From the NCBI RefSeq assembly GCF_002934005.1, contig NZ_PGEM01000001.1, positions 1-63,137 on the forward strand: a stretch of DNA of 63,137 nt. The letters run 5' to 3'. Position numbers and translations under genes: made by a program. Source of the DNA: Cuspidothrix issatschenkoi CHARLIE-1. GTDB taxonomy: Bacteria > Cyanobacteriota > Cyanobacteriia > Cyanobacteriales > Nostocaceae. This document shows positions 45,300-54,710 of this stretch, in pieces. Every line of letters starts with the position of its first letter. Position 1 is the first letter of the stretch. The notes below the pieces were generated by a model, which saw nothing but the letters and a program-made list of their open reading frames with translations, had not been told where the DNA came from and did no database searches.

Positions 45300-47231
45300 A
45301 TGTGTGGAATTGTTGCATTTTTCTCGAACCAAGAACCAATTTCCCCAGAGGCATTGAAACGGGCAACGCAAAGTTTACACCATCGAGGACCAGATGGACA
45401 AAACCAGTGGATTTCTCCCCATCGACGAGTTGGATTGGGTCATACCCGACTCAGCATTATCGATCTGACAACTGGCGAACAGCCAATTACTAACGCACAG
45501 CAAAACCTGCATATTGTTGTTAATGGGGAATTTTATGACTTTGAACGAATCCAGGGTGACTTGAAACGATGGGGATATAAGCTTCAGACCAGATCTGACA
45601 GTGAAATTGCCCTTCATCTCTACGATCGATTTGGCACACAATGCTTACACCATTTACGCGGCGAATTTGCATTTGTGCTATGGGATGAATCCAATCAGGT
45701 GCTATTTGCGGCTCGCGATCGCTTTGGCATTAAACCACTCTACTATACTGTACATGCTGGTACTCTTTATTTAGCATCTGAAGTCAAAGCTTTATTGGCA
45801 GCAGGCGTGCCTGCTCGTTGGAACCTAGAGTCTTTTTTCCAATCCAACAATGCTGTACTAGAAGCAGATCGAACTTTATTTCAAGACATTTATGAGGTTC
45901 CCCCCGGTCATTTTCTACTGGCTTCCCACTCCGGTTGGCAATTAATCCGCTACTGGGATTTTAATTATCCCTATATCAAGGAACCTCTAGATCGATCCAG
46001 TGATAACGAGTACATTGAAAAACTGCGTTACACATTGGACGAAGCAATTCGACTCCGCTTGCAAGCAGATGTCCCTGTTGGCTGTTATCTCAGCGGTGGA
46101 CTTGATTCATCTACTGTGTTGGGAATGGCTGCTAGACACACATCTCAACCGATTCAGGCATTTACGATCGCCTTCGATCGCCCCCCTTATGACGAACAAG
46201 CTTTCGCTCGCGAGACAGCCCAACAGTTCGGGGCAAATCTTCAGATCGTTTCCGTCAGCCAATCAGATCTTGTCAGCCACTTTGCCGATGCTGTTTATTA
46301 CAGTGAGAGGCTTTCCAATACTATCTCCACGGCTGGAAAATATCTATTGAGCAAGGCGACGCGAGATCGGGGTTATAAGGTTGTACTCACAGGTGAAGGT
46401 GCTGACGAAATTTTCGGCGGATATTCCGCTATGAGTGAGGATATGTTGCGCTACAACACAGCAGGACAAGACGATTTGACTGTACAGCAGCTACTCGCAA
46501 CATTGCAGTTGAACAATCCAGTTTTATTAGAGACTGCTACATCAGGAATGTCTCTAAACAGTTTACAGCGGAGTTTAGGTTTTGTACCAACTTGGCTGAA
46601 AAATATTTCATTAGGCATGATGTCCGCTGGTATTAGGGAACTTCACCCTTTTTATACCACTGAATTTGCTGAATTTGTGGCAGAACGTGATGCTTTTAAG
46701 ATTTTGTTAAATCGCTTAGATGTACAAGGTCAACTAATTGGGCGGGAACCTGTCAATCAATCCCTCTATTTGTGGTCTAAAACGGTTTTACCAAACTACA
46801 TTTTGCGAGTGTTGGGTGATGGTGTAGAAATGGCACATTCGATTGAAGGGCGGTTGCCATTTCTTGACCATCATGTGGTTGAGTTAGTGCGAGACTTTCC
46901 TGTTTCAATCAAAATTCGTGGTAATAGTGAAAAATACGTGCTGCGAGAAGCAGCACGCCCCTTTTTAACAGACACAATCTATCATCGCAAAAAGCACTCA
47001 TATTCTGCTCCACCTTCTGCTCTCAAAAACAATGAATCATTGGAAGAACTGATCCAAGATACCCTGCGCGGCGAGGTAATGAAATCACTGCCCTTTTACG
47101 ACCAGAAAGCAGTTATTGGACTCCTCGATCGACTACCCCAAATGGATGAAAGTAACCGCATTCAAGCAAGTTTTACTCTGACGGGAATGGTGAGTGCTTG
47201 TGTTTTACAAGAACGGTTGAAACTTACCTAA
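45300..47231 (+). CDS. asnB: Glutamine-dependent amidotransferase, asparagine synthase B family
   Basis: 643 residues. The start is fixed by chemistry: ATG 45300 gives MCGIVAFF, placing the essential N-terminal nucleophile Cys2; longer in-frame starts back to 45096 overlap the megasynthase and would bury it. The N-terminal glutaminase domain shows HRGPDG, NGEFYD and SDSEI; the C-terminal synthetase domain has the PP-loop SGGLDSS and GEGADEIFGGY. Family reaction: ATP-dependent transfer of Gln-derived ammonia to a carboxylate. The gene is 32 bp after the TE-bearing megasynthase and in the same operon, so it may form a primary amide on the released product (for example at the terminal Gly) rather than make asparagine. 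The symbol refers to the family; the biosynthetic role is inferred. Confidence 0.88.
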   Translation: MCGIVAFFSNQEPISPEALKRATQSLHHRGPDGQNQWISPHRRVGLGHTRLSIIDLTTGEQPITNAQQNLHIVVNGEFYDFERIQGDLKRWGYKLQTRSDSEIALHLYDRFGTQCLHHLRGEFAFVLWDESNQVLFAARDRFGIKPLYYTVHAGTLYLASEVKALLAAGVPARWNLESFFQSNNAVLEADRTLFQDIYEVPPGHFLLASHSGWQLIRYWDFNYPYIKEPLDRSSDNEYIEKLRYTLDEAIRLRLQADVPVGCYLSGGLDSSTVLGMAARHTSQPIQAFTIAFDRPPYDEQAFARETAQQFGANLQIVSVSQSDLVSHFADAVYYSERLSNTISTAGKYLLSKATRDRGYKVVLTGEGADEIFGGYSAMSEDMLRYNTAGQDDLTVQQLLATLQLNNPVLLETATSGMSLNSLQRSLGFVPTWLKNISLGMMSAGIRELHPFYTTEFAEFVAERDAFKILLNRLDVQGQLIGREPVNQSLYLWSKTVLPNYILRVLGDGVEMAHSIEGRLPFLDHHVVELVRDFPVSIKIRGNSEKYVLREAARPFLTDTIYHRKKHSYSAPPSALKNNESLEELIQDTLRGEVMKSLPFYDQKAVIGLLDRLPQMDESNRIQASFTLTGMVSACVLQERLKLT

Positions 47232-47279
47232 CTAGGGCTTGTCGATCAAAGCTAAAACTCAGACACAGAGATAAAGGCC

Positions 47280-48704
47280 CTAACTAGGCAAAGTTAGATC
47301 TGGGTTCTGACCCAAAATTCCATCTAGATCTCCTCCCATTTCTTTCGCAATCAGATAAAATCGAACTCCTAAAATTAGGCTAGCAACAGCCGGAGCCATA
47401 ATTAAACCGTACCATAAACCATTTCCTCCCCATCCTAAAGTTATTCCTAGTAGATAACCTCCACCCAAACCAACACCCCAGAAAGACAATATATTAATAA
47501 TCATCGGCACAAGGGTATCCTGCAATCCTAACAAAGCACCAATTCCAATTCGTTGAATACTGTAAAAAATTTGGTAGACTCCAGCTAATTTTAGAAAATT
47601 TGTTGCCTTACTGATTGCCACGTCATTATCGGGATTATTAATGTCCAAATAAAAGATAGCAATGGATTGGGAAAACATCTCAAAACCGATGGCGACAACA
47701 AATGCAAACACTGCGCTTAGTACAACATTGACCAAGGTTGCCCTCATAACCCCAGCATAATTCTTCTCTCCCACAATCTGCCCTACTCTCGTCATAGCTG
47801 TATAAGAAATTGCAATTGGAATTGTCAAAAAGAAACTTGATGTCTGGAGAGCGATTTCATGGGCTGCTAAACTGGAGGTTCCCAACTTTACCATCAGCAT
47901 TGCCGTGATATTGAACATCGCCAGTTCCATTCCTAACTGAACTGATGTTGGCCATCCAATCTGAAAAATTTTGCCAAATAGCTCTCGATCGAACTCATTC
48001 AAATAGCGAAAAAGATGATAATTTTTACTCTGAGGGTGAAAATAAATCAGAATAACTGAAGCGAAAAAACTTACCCAGTAAACGATGGTAGTTCCCCAAC
48101 CGATTCCAGCTAAACCAAGGGCAGGAAAACCTAAATATCCAAACATTAAGATGTAATTTACAGGCACATTTAACAGTAAAGAAACAACTATAATTACCAT
48201 GCCAAATTGGGGAAAATTAATAGCAGCGGCAATTTGCTTTAAATATAAAAAGCTCACGACAGCAGGCAATCCCCACAGGACAGTATGTAAATAGTTTTTT
48301 GTTAATAAAATATTGGTTTCTTCTTGGCCTAATAAGGGCAAAATAGCGTCATAGTTCCATAGCAACAGCATTGCGGGTAAGGATAGGGCAACGGCTAGCC
48401 ACAGTCCCTGACTAGTAATCCGGCTGACTCTATCCATGTTGTTTGAGCCAAAAGCCTCGGCAACTAGCACACCTCCACCAGTGAGAACACCAAGGCAAAG
48501 ACATAGCATTGTAATGAAAATTACTACACCTAAAGCACCCGCCGCTAAATTTTGAACGCCAAGTAAGCCCATCATTACCGAATTCATTACAGGGATGGCA
48601 GTTTCAGCTAATTGAGCACCTGCTAGGGGTACAGCCAATCCCAGACTAACTCGTGCTTCGGTTAAAAGCTCTGACTTGAATTCTGTTGAGTTTATTTGCC
48701 CCAT
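47280..48704 (-). CDS. MATE-family efflux transporter
   Basis: 474 residues, strongly hydrophobic throughout with the spacing of about 12 membrane helices. The N-terminal PLAGAQLAETAIPVMNSVMM segment and the internal repeat around LGMELAMFNITAMLMVKLG match the two MatE halves. MATE proteins exchange cations (H+ or Na+) for organic compounds across the inner membrane. It lies on the opposite strand between the two biosynthetic operons, convergent with asnB (48-bp gap) and divergent from the methyltransferase operon, so product export or self-protection is the likely job. The start ATG at 48704 gives MGQINSTE. Confidence 0.88.
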   Translation of the reverse strand: MGQINSTEFKSELLTEARVSLGLAVPLAGAQLAETAIPVMNSVMMGLLGVQNLAAGALGVVIFITMLCLCLGVLTGGGVLVAEAFGSNNMDRVSRITSQGLWLAVALSLPAMLLLWNYDAILPLLGQEETNILLTKNYLHTVLWGLPAVVSFLYLKQIAAAINFPQFGMVIIVVSLLLNVPVNYILMFGYLGFPALGLAGIGWGTTIVYWVSFFASVILIYFHPQSKNYHLFRYLNEFDRELFGKIFQIGWPTSVQLGMELAMFNITAMLMVKLGTSSLAAHEIALQTSSFFLTIPIAISYTAMTRVGQIVGEKNYAGVMRATLVNVVLSAVFAFVVAIGFEMFSQSIAIFYLDINNPDNDVAISKATNFLKLAGVYQIFYSIQRIGIGALLGLQDTLVPMIINILSFWGVGLGGGYLLGITLGWGGNGLWYGLIMAPAVASLILGVRFYLIAKEMGGDLDGILGQNPDLTLPS

Positions 48705-49072
48705 AAACTTTAAATTAGTGAATATTTTGACTAAGGAATGAGAACTATTAGACTTGCAATTTCTGCATCATAACCCAAGTTGCATAACATTTATAGCAGT
48801 CAAGAACATTTTTTTGGCTGTTCCAAATCAGCAAACGGACTGTGATATAATCGAACCCAACGTTATTACGGTTTGCTGGGTCTGATATTTGCTGGCAGTG
48901 ATACCACACATGGCAGTCCGCATGGTGTGTTCTGCTCGTCCTCCAACACCCACGCGCATCAGTTATCAACGAAAAAATTAACTTTTTTGTCCAAATCCAA
49001 CTCGGCTATAATGCTGTTGGCATGGAAGTTCAATCGAACTAAATCCTGTTTATTTAAGTTATGGAGAAGTCG
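48705..49072. promoter_or_regulatory. Divergent promoter region between MATE and the tailoring/beta-branching operon
   Basis: About 370 bp with no gene. On the + strand a perfect TATAAT (49007-49012) has a T-rich, weak -35 region (TTTTGT at 48985-48990, 17-bp class), placing transcription start near 49019. Another TATAAT at 48846-48851 has no good partner. A minus-strand promoter for the MATE gene was not recognisable. The ribosome-binding site GGAG (49063-49066) supports ATG 49073. Confidence 0.45.
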
Positions 49073-49918
49073 ATGAGTCAGTTTGGTATTGAAGAAAACG
49101 AAACAACCATCAGCAGTTCAGTACCAGAAAAGGTCGCAGCACTGTACGATGACCCCGCAGGTCAAGGAGGGCATCTCATTTTTGACGGGCAGTTTCATTG
49201 GGGTTACTGGGACGAAAATAATCCTGATGCCAGTCTGGGCGAGGCAGCCGATCGCTTGACTCAAATTATGATCGACAAGTCCGATATCTCTGAGGGTCAA
49301 CGCTTCTGCGATCTTGGCTGCGGCGTAGGTGTCCCAGCGATGCGGATTGCCAAAGCTAAAGGATGTTTCGTTGATGCAATTACGATTAGTGAGTATCAAT
49401 ACAATCGAGCGAAACAGCTAATTGAGGAAGCTGGGATGTCTGATCGCGTCCATTTCATTCATGGCAATGCCTTGTCCATGCCCTGCGAGGATGCAACTTA
49501 TGATGGCGGCTGGTTTTTTGAAACTATTTTTCATATGGGACACCGAGAAGCCCTTCGCGAAGCCGCGCGCATCTTAAAGCCAGGGGCAACATTAATGATT
49601 GCTGACTTGCCAACCAGACCGCATATTACCGAAGAATTCAAGCAGTTTGTCAAAGAAACAATTCATTCGGTCTTTATTCCCAAAGCAGATTATCCAGGAC
49701 TGTTAGACGAGGCTGGATTTGACCTCATCGAAATTGATGACATCACCGAATTTGTGATTCCGCCTTTGGTACCTAAGGTTAAAGTCGGGTTTAAACAGTA
49801 TGAGACTCAAATTCTTGAATATGTAGAACGGGACGCGATCGATCGCTGGGTGCGGATGTTTGAGGATATGTGTGCAAATCTTGGCTATATGCTAGTCAAA
49901 GCGAAAAAAAGAGCATAA
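49073..49918 (+). CDS. SAM-dependent methyltransferase
   Basis: 281 residues with the class I Rossmann motif FCDLGCGVGVPA (near residues 83-94) and the post-motifs typical of small-molecule O/C-methyltransferases (ARILKPGATLMIADLP). The start at ATG 49073 is preferred over ATG 49061 because GGAGAAG lies 6 bp upstream of it. First gene of the operon with the ACP, KS, HMGS, ECH and AT genes. Several pederin-family clusters carry O-methyltransferases of this size, so methylation of a hydroxyl of the polyketide is likely. It is the only free methyltransferase here, which limits O-methyl groups unless more genes lie elsewhere. Confidence 0.85.
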   Translation: MSQFGIEENETTISSSVPEKVAALYDDPAGQGGHLIFDGQFHWGYWDENNPDASLGEAADRLTQIMIDKSDISEGQRFCDLGCGVGVPAMRIAKAKGCFVDAITISEYQYNRAKQLIEEAGMSDRVHFIHGNALSMPCEDATYDGGWFFETIFHMGHREALREAARILKPGATLMIADLPTRPHITEEFKQFVKETIHSVFIPKADYPGLLDEAGFDLIEIDDITEFVIPPLVPKVKVGFKQYETQILEYVERDAIDRWVRMFEDMCANLGYMLVKAKKRA

Positions 49919-49957
49919 ATACTGCCTTAAGTAAGTGCAATAACTGGCTGAGAATAA

Positions 49958-50218
49958 ATGAAAACCGAGATTACAAGGGACAGAATCTTTAATATCATTG
50001 TCCAAAACACTTGTGTAGTTATTCCCGAACTAGAAGGGCATTCCTTTGTTGAGACCGATCGACTTGCAGACTTAGGTGCCAACTCGATGGATCGAGCCGA
50101 AATTGTGATGATGACCCTGGAATCTCTATCACTGAAAATCCCTTTAATTGAGCTTGTAAGTGCCAAAAATATAGGCAAACTTGCGGATCTGCTGCATGAA
50201 AAACATCAGTCCACCTAA
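49958..50218 (+). CDS. Free acyl carrier protein (beta-branching donor ACP)
   Basis: 86 residues; phosphopantetheine site LGANSMDRAE with Ser in the usual DSL position, helix II region after it. In HMG-synthase cassettes this ACP carries malonyl, which the neighbouring KS decarboxylates to acetyl-ACP, the nucleophile for beta-branching. It starts 39 bp after the methyltransferase and overlaps the KS gene by 23 bp. Confidence 0.88.
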   Translation: MKTEITRDRIFNIIVQNTCVVIPELEGHSFVETDRLADLGANSMDRAEIVMMTLESLSLKIPLIELVSAKNIGKLADLLHEKHQST

Positions 50219-51434
50219 AATCCTAATTACAGGAGTTGGCATCACCACGGCGATCGGGCAAGGAAAAATTAATTTCTTAGCGGCGATACTTGCTGGCAAA
50301 GACGCTTTTGCTCGACTCAATCGACCTGGGCGACAAATCGCCGATGCTAATAATCTGCCTCTGGTGGGTTGCGAAATTGACAATCTTGTCATTCCCGATC
50401 GGATTGCCACCAGAGATATACGGACAGCCTCATGGTCTGCTCAAGTCGGAGTTACGAGCCTGGATGAAGCATGGCGGGATGCCCATCTCGATGATGTCGA
50501 TCCTAGCCGGATCGGTCTGATTGTTGGCGGCTCGAATTTCCAGCAGCGTGAATTGGTACTGATTCAGGAAAAGTATGCAGATCGCGCGTATTTTCTCCCA
50601 CCGAGCTATGGAATGGCATTTCTTGACAGCGATTTTTGTGGACTCTGTACCCAATATTTTCCAGTGACAGGATTCGCTCATACCGTAGGCGGTGCCTCGG
50701 CTAGCGGTCAGTTGGCAGTGATTGAGGCGACTGAAGCTGTTGCCAGTGGTAGAGTTGATGTCTGCATTGCGATGGGGGCTTTGATGGATCTATCTCATTG
50801 GGAGTGCCGGGGACTACAGGCGATGGGCGCAATGGGTTCAAATCGTTATGCCGATCGGCCATCATTAGCCAGTCGTCCCTTCGATCGAGATCGGGACGGA
50901 TTTATTTTTGGCGAGTCCTGTGGTGTGGTAGTGATTGAAAAGGAGGATACAGCTGATCGTGCTGGGGTTGTGCCCTATGCCGAAGTGCTAGGGTGGGCAA
51001 CCCGGATGGACGGAAACCGCAAACCCAATCCATCCCAGGCAGGTGAACTGTCTGTCATCTTGGCATCTTTGGCGAGAGCAGGATTATCGCCACAAGCGAT
51101 CGACTATATCAATCCCCATGGAAGCGGTTCGATCGCTGGCGACAACACCGAACTTTCCGCCATTCGTGAGGCGGGTCTGTCATCGGCATACATTAATACA
51201 ACCAAGTCCCTGATCGGCCACGGACTGACCGCCGCCGGAGCGGTTGAGGTGGTGACAACAGTTCTCCAAATGCGGGCTGGAGTGATCCATCCATCGCGAA
51301 ACCTAGACAATCCCATCGATTCGACTTTGAACTGGGTTCGGGGGGAATCTGTCACACATCAAATTGAATATGCGATCGCCCTGAGTATGGGATTTGGTGG
51401 CATCAATACGGCATTATGTCTCGGACGAAACTAA
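50196..51434 (+). CDS. Decarboxylating ketosynthase of the HMGS cassette (Cys to Ser)
   Basis: 412 residues when started at ATG 50196 (MKNISPPK), which overlaps the ACP gene by 23 bp; the slightly longer start at 50181 is less likely. Thiolase fold with both histidines kept (NPHGSGS and SLIGHGLTAAG), but the nucleophile position reads GGASASG (Ser168) instead of a cysteine. Such Ser variants cannot condense; in HMGS cassettes they decarboxylate malonyl-ACP to acetyl-ACP. Partner of the ACP at 49958 and the HMGS at 51448. Confidence 0.9.
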   Translation: MKNISPPKILITGVGITTAIGQGKINFLAAILAGKDAFARLNRPGRQIADANNLPLVGCEIDNLVIPDRIATRDIRTASWSAQVGVTSLDEAWRDAHLDDVDPSRIGLIVGGSNFQQRELVLIQEKYADRAYFLPPSYGMAFLDSDFCGLCTQYFPVTGFAHTVGGASASGQLAVIEATEAVASGRVDVCIAMGALMDLSHWECRGLQAMGAMGSNRYADRPSLASRPFDRDRDGFIFGESCGVVVIEKEDTADRAGVVPYAEVLGWATRMDGNRKPNPSQAGELSVILASLARAGLSPQAIDYINPHGSGSIAGDNTELSAIREAGLSSAYINTTKSLIGHGLTAAGAVEVVTTVLQMRAGVIHPSRNLDNPIDSTLNWVRGESVTHQIEYAIALSMGFGGINTALCLGRN

Positions 51435-51447
51435 ACAAGGAACCATT

Positions 51448-52710
51448 ATGATATCAGTTGGAATTGAAAGCATGAATGTGTTTGGCGGTAGTGTCGTCCT
51501 GGATGTCATGGATCTAGCTCATCATCGACAGCTAGATCTGCGACGGTTTGAAAACTTATTAATGAAGGAAAAAGCCGTTGCTCTCCCATTTGAAGATCCA
51601 ATTACTTTTGGTGTCAATGCTGCCAAACCGTTAATCGATTCCCTCTCAGAAGCGGAAAAAGGACAAATAGAATTGCTCATTACCTGCTCGGAATCAGGGA
51701 TTGATTTCGGAAAATCCATGAGCACCTATATTCATCAATACCTGGGGTTAAATCGATGCTGTCGCTTATTCGAGTTAAAGCAAGCGTGCTATGCGGCTAC
51801 TGCCGGACTGCAAATGGCTCTTAATTTCATCCTCTCGCAAACATCCCCCGGTGCTAAGGCATTAATTGTAGCCACTGATATCTCCCGATTTATTGCCACG
51901 GAGGGAGGGGAGCTACTCACCAACGACTGGTCTTATTTTGAGCCAAGTGCTGGGGCAGGGGCAGTAGCCATACTCGTTAGTGACAACCCAAAAGTGCTTC
52001 AAGTCGATGTGGGAGCTAACGGTTATTACGGCTACGAGGTTATGGATACCTGTCGTCCCGTACCAGACAGTGAATCGGGAGATGTCGATCTGTCGATGAT
52101 GTCCTATCTCGACTGCTGTGAGAAGGCGTTTATTGAGTATCACAGGCGAGTTACAGATGTAGATTATCAAAATACCTTTGATTATCTGGCTTTCCACACG
52201 CCTTTTGGGGGAATGGTTAAAGGGGCACACCGGATGATGATGCGTAAGTTCACCCAGGCAAAGTTAAATGATATTGAACTGGACTTTAATCGGCGAGTTG
52301 CCCTGGGACTTCGCTATTGCCAACGGGTGGGCAATATTATGGGCGGAACGATTATGTTATCCTTGTCCAGTACGATCGACAGTGGTGATTTCACGACCCC
52401 CAAGCGCGTAGGTTGCTTTTCCTACGGTTCGGGCTGTTGCTCTGAGTTTTACAGTGGTGTGGTTACAGCCAGCGGACAGCAGTGGCAGCGTCAGTTTGAG
52501 ATCGGGGCGATGCTGAACCGACGCTATCGGCTGTCGATCGCGGAATACGAAGACTTATTCCAGAGCAATCGCAGTGTCCAGTTCGGCACGAGAAATGTCA
52601 CTTTAGACCCCACCACGATCGCTGGTGTGCGCTCGGCTTGGCAAGATAGACCATTATTGACCTTACGCGAGATTCGAGAATTCCATCGTGAGTATGAATG
52701 GGTGAGCTAA
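51448..52710 (+). CDS. HMG-CoA synthase homologue for polyketide beta-branching
   Basis: 420 residues. ATG 51448 gives MISVGIES and has AAGGA 7-8 bp upstream; a longer frame from 51394 overlaps the KS and is unnecessary. Family features are the N-terminal GIES, catalytic Cys114 in KQACYAATAG, and HTPFGGMVKGAH. It condenses acetyl from the free ACP with the beta-keto group of the chain on the tandem ACPs of module 2, giving an HMG-like branch. It is 13 bp downstream of the KS and its end overlaps the ECH start by 13 bp. Confidence 0.92.
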   Translation: MISVGIESMNVFGGSVVLDVMDLAHHRQLDLRRFENLLMKEKAVALPFEDPITFGVNAAKPLIDSLSEAEKGQIELLITCSESGIDFGKSMSTYIHQYLGLNRCCRLFELKQACYAATAGLQMALNFILSQTSPGAKALIVATDISRFIATEGGELLTNDWSYFEPSAGAGAVAILVSDNPKVLQVDVGANGYYGYEVMDTCRPVPDSESGDVDLSMMSYLDCCEKAFIEYHRRVTDVDYQNTFDYLAFHTPFGGMVKGAHRMMMRKFTQAKLNDIELDFNRRVALGLRYCQRVGNIMGGTIMLSLSSTIDSGDFTTPKRVGCFSYGSGCCSEFYSGVVTASGQQWQRQFEIGAMLNRRYRLSIAEYEDLFQSNRSVQFGTRNVTLDPTTIAGVRSAWQDRPLLTLREIREFHREYEWVS

Positions 52711-53486
52711 CATATCAAACTATCAACGTCCGGTTCCAGGGATCGATCTGTCGCATTCAGATCTGTCAGTCAGATGCTGAGAATGCGATTACCAACAATC
52801 TGGTGACTGAACTAACAGATGTCTTGGCTATTTGTGAGCAGACAACTGGAGCGCGGTCACCAGCAGTTTGTGTCGTAGTCATTGAGGGACTGCCAGATGT
52901 TTTCTGTACTGGCGCAGATTTTCGCCAGATTGCCAACCAGAATGATGTTGCCCAGATGGTCGATGCTGATGGGTTGTACAACCTCTGGAAGCATCTAGCG
53001 ATCGGTTCATTTGTCACAATTGCCCATGTGCGCGGTAGGGTGCTTGCTGGTGGCCTAGGATTGGTTGCAGCCTGCGATCTTGTCCTAGCAGATGAAACAG
53101 CTACTTTTGCACTCTCAGAACTCATGTTCGGTCTATTTCCAGCCTGTGTATTACCATTTCTAATTCGCCGAGTCGGTATACAAAAATCTCATTACATGAC
53201 CTTGACAACCATGCCAATTTCTGTGCAGGAAGCATCCGCCAGTGGTTTAGTAGATGCTTATGCCGAAGACAGTGAATCTCTATTGCGTAAACATCTAATC
53301 CGTCTCAGCCGACTTTCCAAGTCAGCCGTATCCGAGTACAAACAATATCTACACCAGCTAAACGACATCCTGATGCGATCGCAATCCTTGGCAGTTTCAA
53401 CCAATGAGCAGTTGTTCAGTTCTCAAGAGAATCTTGATAAGATTCAAAGATACGTTAATGAAGGAAAATTTCCTTGGGAGCCATGA
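52698..53486 (+). CDS. Enoyl-CoA hydratase/isomerase homologue, ECH1-type dehydratase
   Basis: 262 residues of crotonase fold. The first oxyanion segment reads VFCTGADFRQ and the second RVLAGGLGLVAACDLVLA, as in ECH1-type enzymes of beta-branching cassettes, which dehydrate the HMG-type intermediate before ECH2 decarboxylates it. The in-line ECH2 of module 2 would do the second step, and this free enzyme may replace the degenerate in-line ECH domain. Start ATG 52698 overlaps the HMGS gene; the stop overlaps the AT start (ATGA). Confidence 0.87.
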   Translation: MGELTYQTINVRFQGSICRIQICQSDAENAITNNLVTELTDVLAICEQTTGARSPAVCVVVIEGLPDVFCTGADFRQIANQNDVAQMVDADGLYNLWKHLAIGSFVTIAHVRGRVLAGGLGLVAACDLVLADETATFALSELMFGLFPACVLPFLIRRVGIQKSHYMTLTTMPISVQEASASGLVDAYAEDSESLLRKHLIRLSRLSKSAVSEYKQYLHQLNDILMRSQSLAVSTNEQLFSSQENLDKIQRYVNEGKFPWEP

Positions 53487-54682
53487 TTACATATCTTTTC
53501 CCTGGACAGGGTTCACAAATCAGCGGCATGGGACAAGAACTATTTACCATATTTCCAGAGGAAACGGAAATAGCCAGTGACATGCTTGGGTATTCAATAA
53601 TTGAGTTGTGTACAGAAGATCCACACAACCAACTCAATCAAACACAATTCACACAACCTGCGGTGTTTATCGTTAATGCGCTGTCATACAAACTACGTCT
53701 AGCCGAATCGGGAAAGTTACCTAATTTCTTAGTTGGTCACAGCCTGGGTGAATACAACGCACTTCACGCTTCAGGAGCCTTTTCCTTTGAAGACGGTATT
53801 CGCCTAGTGACAAAACGCGGAGAACTGATGAGTCGTGCATCCAAGGGTGGGATGGGGGCGGTAATTGGTATGTCCCCATCTGACATTCGGACTATACTAG
53901 ACTCTCATGGGCTATCAGGAGTTTATATTGCTAACTATAATTCGCCACATCAAACCGTTGTGTCAGGGCTGCAAGCAGATATCGAGAAATCCAACCAAGT
54001 CCTAGTAGATAAAGGCGCGGTTTTCGTTTTGCTCAACACCAGCGGCGCGTTTCACTCTCCCTATATGGTTGCTGCTAAAGAAGAGTTTGCTCAGTACTTA
54101 AAAAACTTTTCTTTTTCAAATTTAACAATTCCTGTCATCTGCAATGTTAATGCACGACCCTATCGACAAGCAGAAATTGCGTCCCAGTTAGCAGATCAGA
54201 TCGCCAGTCCTGTCCTCTGGTCCAACAGTATCAGTTATCTCCTGTCCCAAGACGACCAAATGCAATTCGAGGAACTAGGTGTTGGTAACATCCTTACCAA
54301 GTTAATTCCCAGTATCAGAAGAGAATATCAAGTCCAACAGGAGGATATTCCCCAGAATAAAAATATTCAAACCTATCGTCAAGTCGATCCGTCCTTGTCC
54401 AGTCAGTTCTGGAAGAAGGACACTCCCGCCAATCCTGAAGGTTCTAGCCAATTTCAGACCCAGTTTACAGTCGATCGAGAGCACCTAGCATCTGAAGCGA
54501 GAACAAAAGTCGATCGTTGGAATCGTGTATACCCAGTTGGTACAAAAGTAAAAATTCCTGGATCCGATCTGGAATTGACGACATCCACTCCGGCTGTCAT
54601 TCTCTTTAGACATCGAGCAGCCGTTTATATGCAAGATTACAACGGCTATTTTGCTTTGGACGAAATATTACCCATTCGCTAA
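53483..54682 (+). CDS. Free malonyl-type acyltransferase (trans-AT) with C-terminal extension
   Basis: 399 residues. FPGQGSQ at the N-terminus, catalytic Ser87 in GHSLGEY, and GAFHSPYM with the catalytic His mark a malonyl-CoA acyltransferase. It should load all AT-less modules at 285-45267 and probably the free ACP. ATG 53483 overlaps the ECH stop (ATGA) and follows GGGAG; a TTG start 9 bp earlier is less likely. After the AT fold (about residue 280) come roughly 110 extra residues ending in a compact Tyr/Val-rich segment (VYPVGTKVKIPG to GYFALDEILPIR) that I cannot assign; it resembles a small beta-barrel-like tail. This is the last gene of the cluster. Confidence 0.9.
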   Translation: MITYLFPGQGSQISGMGQELFTIFPEETEIASDMLGYSIIELCTEDPHNQLNQTQFTQPAVFIVNALSYKLRLAESGKLPNFLVGHSLGEYNALHASGAFSFEDGIRLVTKRGELMSRASKGGMGAVIGMSPSDIRTILDSHGLSGVYIANYNSPHQTVVSGLQADIEKSNQVLVDKGAVFVLLNTSGAFHSPYMVAAKEEFAQYLKNFSFSNLTIPVICNVNARPYRQAEIASQLADQIASPVLWSNSISYLLSQDDQMQFEELGVGNILTKLIPSIRREYQVQQEDIPQNKNIQTYRQVDPSLSSQFWKKDTPANPEGSSQFQTQFTVDREHLASEARTKVDRWNRVYPVGTKVKIPGSDLELTTSTPAVILFRHRAAVYMQDYNGYFALDEILPIR

Positions 54683-54710
54683 ATTCGAGGCAAAAGTTCA
54701 ACAATACCCG

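Noticed and set aside
51394-51447. Longer N-terminus for the HMGS homologue
   Set aside because: It lies inside the KS gene; ATG 51448 has a good ribosome-binding site and the family N-terminus.
285-54682. Naming the cluster nosperin or cusperin
   Set aside because: Domain order suggests the family, but I cannot compare sequences; the Pro-Gly ending and missing tailoring genes prevent a firm name.
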